A stretch of 9,906 bases of DNA, from the NCBI GenBank assembly GCA_947628765.1, contig CANRBD010000043.1, positions 1-9,906 of the forward strand. The letters run 5' to 3'. This stretch comes from an uncultured Bacilli bacterium. Its GTDB lineage: Bacteria > Bacillota_I > Bacilli_A > RF39 > UBA660. Below the pieces are notes generated by a model. It was not told where the DNA came from and made no database searches. It worked only from the letters and a program-made list of their open reading frames with translations. How positions within the stretch are numbered: the stretch's first letter is position 1; every line of letters starts with the position of its first letter. Both the position numbers and the translations under genes were made by a program. Below, piece by piece: positions 6,526 through 9,906 of this stretch.

Positions 6526-7441
6526 AATCATCAATCCTTTCTATGACGCGCATTCTGGCACTGCGACTTCTTGGATTATTTTTTATTTCCGCCTCACTAG
6601 GCTTAATATTTGCAATCACTTGAAATTTTGGCATATATTCTATGGGAACAACTGGTAATTTACGTAATTCTTTAGGAATATTACTTACTTCGTTAAATAT
6701 TTGTTTACATAATCTATCTTCTAAAGAATGAAAAGTAATTACACATATTCTCCCACCGGGCTTTAAAAGTTCTAGTGCATCTTTAAGCGCGGTTTCAAAA
6801 ACTGCTAATTCATTATTAACTTCAATCCTAATCGCTTGAAAACTTTTCCTAGCCGGATGCCCCTTTTTACGGTACTTTTCGGGTACACTATTTTTAATAA
6901 TTTCGGATAGTTCTAAAGTACTATCAATTTTTTTAGTTGATCTATATTGAATTATTGCTTTAGCAATACTGCTAGCGTATTTTTCCTCGCCATATTTATA
7001 TAAAATATTTTTAAGGTCATCATAAGAATAAGTATTAACAACTTCATAAGCGGTTAATTTTTTATTCCTATCCATACGCATATCAAGCTTGGCGTCATGG
7101 TGAAAACTAAAGCCCCTTTCCGCATTATCTAATTGTGGTGATGAAACGCCTAAGTCGAATAAAATACCATCAGCTTTAATTTCTCTTTTATTAAGTTCTT
7201 TTTTGATGTTTTCAAAATTGGTATTAATTATTTCGTAGTTTTGACCGATCATTTTTAATTTTTCTTCGGCATATTTAATAGCTTCAATATCTTGATCAAA
7301 AGCATAAAGGTAGCCTTGAGGAATATTTTTTAAAATATATGCACTGTGGCCACCGTAACCCAAGGTGGCATCAACAATGATACTATTCTTTTTTAAATTT
7401 AAATATCTAATTGCTTCTTCTAACAAAACACTTATATGCAT
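6488..7441 (-). CDS. rsmH: 16S rRNA (cytosine1402-N4)-methyltransferase RsmH (MraW)
   Basis: A 317-residue SAM-dependent methyltransferase of normal family length that N4-methylates C1402 in the decoding centre of 16S rRNA. All signature motifs are visible: HISVLLEEAI (2-11), SAM-binding VDATLGYGGHS (23-33), FDQD (48-51), FDLGVSSPQLD (95-105), RGFSF (109-113), HPARKSFQAIRIEVN (195-209), FHSLEDR (237-243) and NPRSRSARMRVIER (289-302). The start at 7441 has GGGAGG (complement of 7446-7451) 4 bases upstream, overlapping the mraZ stop. The gene is the second of the mraZ operon. Its final residues, lysine-rich, overlap the ftsL start. Confidence 0.97.
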   Translation of the reverse strand: MHISVLLEEAIRYLNLKKNSIIVDATLGYGGHSAYILKNIPQGYLYAFDQDIEAIKYAEEKLKMIGQNYEIINTNFENIKKELNKREIKADGILFDLGVSSPQLDNAERGFSFHHDAKLDMRMDRNKKLTAYEVVNTYSYDDLKNILYKYGEEKYASSIAKAIIQYRSTKKIDSTLELSEIIKNSVPEKYRKKGHPARKSFQAIRIEVNNELAVFETALKDALELLKPGGRICVITFHSLEDRLCKQIFNEVSNIPKELRKLPVVPIEYMPKFQVIANIKPSEAEIKNNPRSRSARMRVIERIDDYGKKENEKIKNN

Positions 7442-7450
7442 AAATCCTCC

Positions 7451-7885
7451 CTAGATATTTAAATTAGCCGAAAATAAATTATCCGCAATTTCTGATAGGT
7501 TGTCCTCATTTTCATTAATGAAGCCATTCCATCTTTGTTCGCTCCAAATTTCTAGTCGATCACCAACTCCGATGATAACGCAATCCTTTGTTAAATCAGC
7601 GTATTTTATAAGAGGTGTGGTAATATTGATTCTTCCTTGTTTATCAAAAACTGTACTTGTGGCTCCTGAAAGGAAAAAACGCATAAAGTTACGGGCATCT
7701 TTGACATTTGGTAATTCTTGATATTTACTGACAATTTTATCCCATACATTTTTAGGATAAACAAATAAGCAACCATCAAGTCCACGTGTCACGATAAAAT
7801 TCTCACCTAATTCATATCTGATTTTAGATGGAATTGTTAATCTTCCTTTTTCATCAATGGTGTGATGATATTCACCCATGAACAT
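7451..7885 (-). CDS. mraZ: Transcriptional regulator MraZ
   Basis: A 144-residue protein, the family's normal length, with two AbrB-like halves each carrying the DxxxR signature: DEKGRLTIPSKIR (11-23) and DKQGRINITTPL (81-92). MraZ oligomerises as a ring and binds repeats in front of its own gene to control the division cluster. It starts MFMGEYHHTIDEKGRL, the classic N-terminus. An in-frame ATG at 7909 would lie inside the repeats at 7888-7927, so I reject it in favour of 7885, which has GGGTGA just upstream. First gene of mraZ-rsmH-ftsL-pbpB, with its promoter and four candidate MraZ boxes directly upstream. Confidence 0.96.
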   Translation of the reverse strand: MFMGEYHHTIDEKGRLTIPSKIRYELGENFIVTRGLDGCLFVYPKNVWDKIVSKYQELPNVKDARNFMRFFLSGATSTVFDKQGRINITTPLIKYADLTKDCVIIGVGDRLEIWSEQRWNGFINENEDNLSEIADNLFSANLNI

Positions 7886-7887
7886 AA

Positions 7888-7927
7888 AATCACCCACTTT
7901 CCCCCACATTTATACACTGTATACCAC
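7888..7927 (-). promoter_or_regulatory. Four tandem MraZ boxes (10-bp period) before mraZ
   Basis: Read on the minus strand, four adjacent 10-mers each begin with GTG: GTGGTATACA (7918-7927), GTGTATAAAT (7908-7917), GTGGGGGAAA (7898-7907) and GTGGGTGATT (7888-7897), ending two bases before the ATG. The two nearest fit the TGGG-type repeat known for E. coli MraZ, and the last preceded by AAA fits the AAAGTG-type box described in mycoplasmas. They cover the predicted transcription start and leader, so bound MraZ should affect its own transcription and possibly ribosome access. Confidence 0.75.
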
Positions 7928-7928
7928 T

Positions 7929-7957
7929 ATATTACTATTTTAGGGAAAACTTGTAAA
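7929..7957 (-). promoter_or_regulatory. Promoter of the mraZ-rsmH-ftsL-pbpB operon
   Basis: On the minus strand TTTACA (7952-7957), a 17-base spacer and TAATAT (7929-7934). The predicted start near 7922 falls inside the outermost MraZ box. No other clear promoter or terminator is seen down to the pbpB terminator, so the four genes are probably one transcript. Confidence 0.6.
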
Positions 7958-7960
7958 GAG

Positions 7961-7988
7961 TTTTTTGTATATTTTTTACACTTTTTTT
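7961..7988. promoter_or_regulatory. Phased T/A-tracts upstream of mraZ promoter (UP element or bend)
   Basis: Runs of 6, 6 and 7 T residues start at 7961, 7972 and 7982, spaced 11 and 10 bases, i.e. one helical turn. Read towards mraZ they are A-tracts at about -40 to -66 from the start, the position of UP elements and of curvature that stimulates promoters. Confidence 0.45.
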
Positions 7989-8000
7989 AAAGTTTACACC

Positions 8001-8014
8001 AACCTTTAAGGGTT
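8001..8014. promoter_or_regulatory. Near-palindrome upstream of the 8073 gene promoter
   Basis: AACCTTTAAGGGTT pairs with itself at 6 of 7 positions and ends five bases before the -35 box of the rightward promoter. It could be a binding site for an activator or repressor of the tail-anchored protein gene; no protein can be assigned. Confidence 0.25.
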
Positions 8015-8019
8015 TTAGA

Positions 8020-8048
8020 TTTACAATTAATAAGGGGTGTGCTAATAT
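8020..8048 (+). promoter_or_regulatory. Promoter of the tail-anchored paralogue gene
   Basis: TTTACA (8020-8025), 17 bases, TAATAT (8043-8048), with TGC before the -10 (extended -10). Transcription would start near 8055. It resembles the sortase promoter: same -35 hexamer, extended -10 and the shared ten bases AATATAAATA (8044-8053). Confidence 0.6.
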
Positions 8049-8072
8049 AAATAATAGAGGAGTATAAGTTTT

Positions 8073-8933
8073 ATGAAAAAAATATTAATTGAAATCAGTA
8101 ACACTTCCCTATCTTTTTCTTACTGCGCTCCTGCGGCTTCTAATTCGCCTTTTAGCAGTATTACCGAAAATGGGGTCAATAGAATCATAACTACTGAAGA
8201 TTATATCCATAAAAAATATGAACTATTTATAACTTTTTTACAGCAAACTAATGAGAAAAACAATATAAATATGCTGATTTTAAGTGATTATGATTTATTT
8301 GATTTAGTATTCCACTTAACTTGTGAAATTTTTAAATTTGATACCGTAATCTTTAAGCCGATGGCTAATTTGCCACAAAATATTTTTGATTTAATTATGG
8401 ATAATGAATTTAAAATGAAAAACTTAAAATGTTACAGTATGGCTAAAGAAATGTATGACAGCTTAATAGATAAAGAAATAAATGTAGATATTGAAAGTAC
8501 TTTATTTTTTAATAGTCGTTTATTTTCTCATAATAACTTTCAAACTTATGAAGACTTAACGGATAAAGAAATTATCGAGTTTGACTTTAATCCCGATGAA
8601 TATGATTATGCTGATTTCAATAACTTTTTAAAATCTAATGAAAAATTGCATACCATTGATATTAAAAAATATTATCCCCATATTTTAGATAATATTATTA
8701 ATATTTTAAAAGAAAATAATAAAGATGATATAGCAATTAATATATATGGTGATGCTTTTAAATATGAAGAAGAAATAAAACAAAAAGCCAAAGAATGTCG
8801 CCATAATTTCTATATAACCGTTGTTTATTCTGATGAACTACGTCACACAAGAAACAAACAGATAATAACTGCTATCAGCTTTTTCATTATTCCTTTAATA
8901 CTAATTAGTTTAATTATTTATTTATTAACTTAA
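8073..8933 (+). CDS. Tail-anchored protein, paralogue of the sortase fusion's N-terminal domain
   Basis: A 286-residue protein with no domain I recognise. Residues 1-260 are soluble and charged; residues 264-285 are one hydrophobic helix ending at the C-terminus, so it should be a tail-anchored membrane protein facing the cytoplasm. It aligns along its whole length with residues 4-293 of the sortase fusion at 1436: MxKILI at the start, LxCYxMAxxM (118-127 here, 120-129 there), then S-x-x-FF-x-S (142-148), TYxDL (158-162), and IIYSEQ/VVYSDE shortly before the helix. It has a strong ribosome site (AGAGGAG, 8056-8062) and its own promoter, and is divergent from mraZ. It contains no sortase domain. 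Its shared architecture suggests interaction with, or regulation of, the sortase (inference). Confidence 0.85.
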   Translation: MKKILIEISNTSLSFSYCAPAASNSPFSSITENGVNRIITTEDYIHKKYELFITFLQQTNEKNNINMLILSDYDLFDLVFHLTCEIFKFDTVIFKPMANLPQNIFDLIMDNEFKMKNLKCYSMAKEMYDSLIDKEINVDIESTLFFNSRLFSHNNFQTYEDLTDKEIIEFDFNPDEYDYADFNNFLKSNEKLHTIDIKKYYPHILDNIINILKENNKDDIAINIYGDAFKYEEEIKQKAKECRHNFYITVVYSDELRHTRNKQIITAISFFIIPLILISLIIYLLT

Positions 8934-8964
8934 AAAGAAGTCCATGGACCTCTTTTTAAGTTAA
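8925..8964. terminator. Long bidirectional terminator palindrome
   Basis: A 40-base inverted repeat interrupted by one mismatch pair (A8939/C8950). Outer arms are TTAACTTAAAAAGA (8925-8938) and TCTTTTTAAGTTAA (8951-8964); the core is the palindrome GTCCATGGAC (8940-8949). The inner GTCC stem with flanking A/T runs works as a terminator in both directions. Both convergent stop codons, of the 8073 gene and the 43-residue gene, lie inside the arms. Confidence 0.8.
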
Positions 8965-9092
8965 TAATAAAGCCAAGAGCCTAATAAAATAGCAAGTAAG
9001 ATATATAATACTAATATAATTAAATATCCATTGCCATTAGTTTGCGTTCCACCACATGGATTAGCACATGGATTTTCATTTTTGCATGCCAT
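8961..9092 (-). CDS. Tiny single-helix membrane protein with Cys-rich start (43 aa)
   Basis: A 43-residue open frame. The start is MACKNENPCANPCGGTQTNG, with three cysteines and a repeated NPC. Then comes a hydrophobic helix from about residue 23 (YLIILVLYILLAILLG), ending SWLYY. The FILL-like helix and aromatic end resemble the tiny transmembrane proteins of the YjcZ type common in Bacilli. A strong Shine-Dalgarno site (GGGAGGT, complement of 9097-9103) precedes the ATG, which argues it is really translated. It follows the 27-residue gene by 19 bases and is probably cotranscribed with it. Function is unknown; the cysteines might bind metal or form disulfides. Confidence 0.7.
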   Translation of the reverse strand: MACKNENPCANPCGGTQTNGNGYLIILVLYILLAILLGSWLYY

Positions 9093-9111
9093 AGTTACCT
9101 CCCTCTAGGGA

Positions 9112-9195
9112 CTAAATCCAAGCCCCAAGTATAATTATTAAAAGAATAAATAATACTAAAACGATTGCGGCAGCGCTTACGCCTGTGTTACACAT
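9112..9195 (-). CDS. Tiny transmembrane protein, YjcZ-like (27 aa)
   Basis: A 27-residue open frame: a short MCNTGVSAAA start, then a hydrophobic segment containing VLFILLIIIL (13-22) and an aromatic ending GAWI. The helix closely matches the FILLIII core of the Bacillus YjcZ/tiny-TM family, members of which are often 25-50 residues and some annotated as sporulation-associated. AGGAGG (complement of 9204-9209) sits 8 bases before the ATG. Upstream gene of the pair with the 43-residue protein. Family assignment rests on the helix pattern and size; function is not known. Confidence 0.7.
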   Translation of the reverse strand: MCNTGVSAAAIVLVLFILLIIILGAWI

Positions 9196-9226
9196 ATAAT
9201 CATCCTCCTTTTTATCTTTTCACATT

Positions 9227-9255
9227 ATTTTATGGAAAACTTAAGTTTGTGTGAG
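9227..9255 (-). promoter_or_regulatory. Possible promoter of the tiny membrane-protein pair, with central palindrome
   Basis: On the minus strand CTCACA (9250-9255), 17 bases, TAAAAT (9227-9232). The spacer contains the perfect 12-base palindrome AAACTTAAGTTT (9237-9248), an operator candidate. The same place also reads CATAAAATA, which fits a sigma-K type -10 (CATAnnnTA), so a sporulation promoter is an alternative that cannot be decided here. Confidence 0.35.
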
Positions 9256-9283
9256 TGTTATTATTAAAATTATTGAAAAAATA

Positions 9284-9312
9284 TTGTTTTTTATGAGGAA
9301 ATTTGCTATGAT
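9284..9312 (+). promoter_or_regulatory. Promoter of the foldase lipoprotein gene
   Basis: TTGTTT (9284-9289), 17 bases, TATGAT (9307-9312) preceded by TGC, an extended -10. Transcription would start near 9319, leaving a leader of about 40 bases. Confidence 0.65.
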
Positions 9313-9316
9313 AAAT

Positions 9317-9339
9317 ATGTATGAAAAAGGAACATACAT
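9317..9339 (+). other. Leader hairpin before the foldase gene
   Basis: ATGTATG (9317-9323) and CATACAT (9333-9339) form a 7-bp stem with a 9-base purine loop (AAAAAGGAA) at the start of the predicted transcript. It could stabilise the message at its 5' end. No T-run follows, so it is not a terminator. Confidence 0.35.
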
Positions 9340-9360
9340 CATGAAAGGATGAGGAAAAGT

Positions 9361-9906
9361 ATGAAAAAATTATTATTAATTTTAGGAGTATGCGTAATTA
9401 CTCTAGGGCTAACAGGCTGCGGACAAGCTCCAACTTTAAAAAATGGTAAACAAGTGGTTGCCGAAATCGATGGTAAAAAATTTACGGCTGAAGAATTATA
9501 TGAAAAATTAAAAGCTCAAGGTGGGGCTACAACTTTAACTAATATGATTGATGAATTTATTTTAAATAAAGAAATGAAAACTGATGAAGATGCTGAAACT
9601 TATGCTGAATCACAATTAGAATCATATAAATCTCAATATGAAAATTATGGTACCGATTTTAATGAAGCTTTAACTAATGCCGGTTATAAAGATGAAGATG
9701 CTTTTAAAGATGCTTTAATTATTGAATACAAGAAAAAAGTTGCTACTGAAAACTATGTGAAAGAACAAATCACCGACACAGAAATTGAAAAATATTATGA
9801 AGATAGCATTTATGGCGATATCGAAGGTGCTCACATTTTAATCGCTCCTGATGTCGATGAAAATGCTAGCGATGAAGAAAAAGAAAAAGCTGAAAAAGCG
9901 GCTAAA
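9361..9906 (+). CDS. prsA: PrsA-like foldase lipoprotein (peptidyl-prolyl isomerase family), 3' end outside window
   Basis: The first 182 codons of a lipoprotein. A signal peptide (1-19) ends in the lipobox LTGC, so Cys20 would be lipidated and the protein held on the outer face of the membrane. Residues about 30-150 form the charged helical SurA/PrsA N-terminal chaperone region (VVAEIDGKKFTAEELYEKL; ITDTEIEKYYED). The start of the parvulin domain is visible at EGAHILIAPD (155-164), with the conserved His158 of the A-x-H-I-L motif. PrsA helps exported proteins fold, including penicillin-binding proteins. The catalytic centre of the parvulin domain is beyond the edge, so activity cannot be judged. 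The start is set by the signal peptide; AGGATGAGG lies just upstream. Confidence 0.88.
   Translation, partial: MKKLLLILGVCVITLGLTGCGQAPTLKNGKQVVAEIDGKKFTAEELYEKLKAQGGATTLTNMIDEFILNKEMKTDEDAETYAESQLESYKSQYENYGTDFNEALTNAGYKDEDAFKDALIIEYKKKVATENYVKEQITDTEIEKYYEDSIYGDIEGAHILIAPDVDENASDEEKEKAEKAAK

Noticed and set aside
7886..7909. MraZ starting at the in-frame ATG at 7909
   Set aside because: The extra residues are encoded by the MraZ boxes and the ribosome site; MraZ family members start MFMGEY or similar, matching 7885.
9317..9352. 11-codon leader peptide before the foldase gene
   Set aside because: It would start at or before the predicted transcription start and has no ribosome site; the inverted repeat explains the sequence better.

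Overview
The window looks like a piece of chromosome from a low-GC Gram-positive bacterium (Bacillota, class Bacilli). An uncultured gut lineage near the Erysipelotrichales/RF39 and Mollicutes border is my best guess, but that is inference. The evidence is the very AT-rich sequence, strong Shine-Dalgarno sites, sigma-A type promoters, a class B sortase, a PASTA-tailed division PBP and the mraZ-rsmH-ftsL-pbpB cluster. Tryptophan is read from TGG and no gene needs TGA as a sense codon, so the standard bacterial code fits. None of the eleven genes whose stop lies in the window ends in TGA.

Layout. Positions 1-416: the start of a minus-strand membrane or secreted protein, divergent from a small Cro/CI-type regulator. 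Positions 409-1332: a diacylglycerol/lipid kinase (minus). Positions 1436-3811: a convergent cell-wall anchoring pair, namely a class B sortase carrying a large extra cytoplasmic N-terminal domain (plus) and a signal-peptide protein ending in an NPKTG sorting signal (minus). Positions 4038-7885 (minus): the division operon mraZ, rsmH, ftsL, pbpB, closed by a terminator directly after pbpB. Positions 8073-8933 (plus): a tail-anchored protein that is a paralogue of the sortase's extra N-terminal domain, divergent from mraZ. Positions 8961-9195 (minus): two tiny one-helix membrane proteins (43 and 27 aa). Position 9361 to the end (plus): a PrsA-like foldase lipoprotein, cut by the window edge.

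Most of the window serves the cell envelope: septal peptidoglycan synthesis and its MraZ switch, lipid recycling, protein folding outside the membrane, and covalent anchoring of a surface protein. The most unusual element is the unrecognised domain of about 270 residues. It occurs once fused through a transmembrane helix to a sortase B and once alone with a C-terminal membrane anchor, the two copies flanking the division operon. The sortase also lacks the expected catalytic arginine; a lysine sits at that place.

Genes are tightly packed. All four terminators found overlap a stop codon, and three of them serve convergent genes on both strands. No gene-free stretch exceeds 300 bases. The largest (3812-4037, 7886-8072, 9196-9360) hold promoters, operator-like repeats and terminators. 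I saw no tRNA, rRNA, CRISPR array or insertion sequence.
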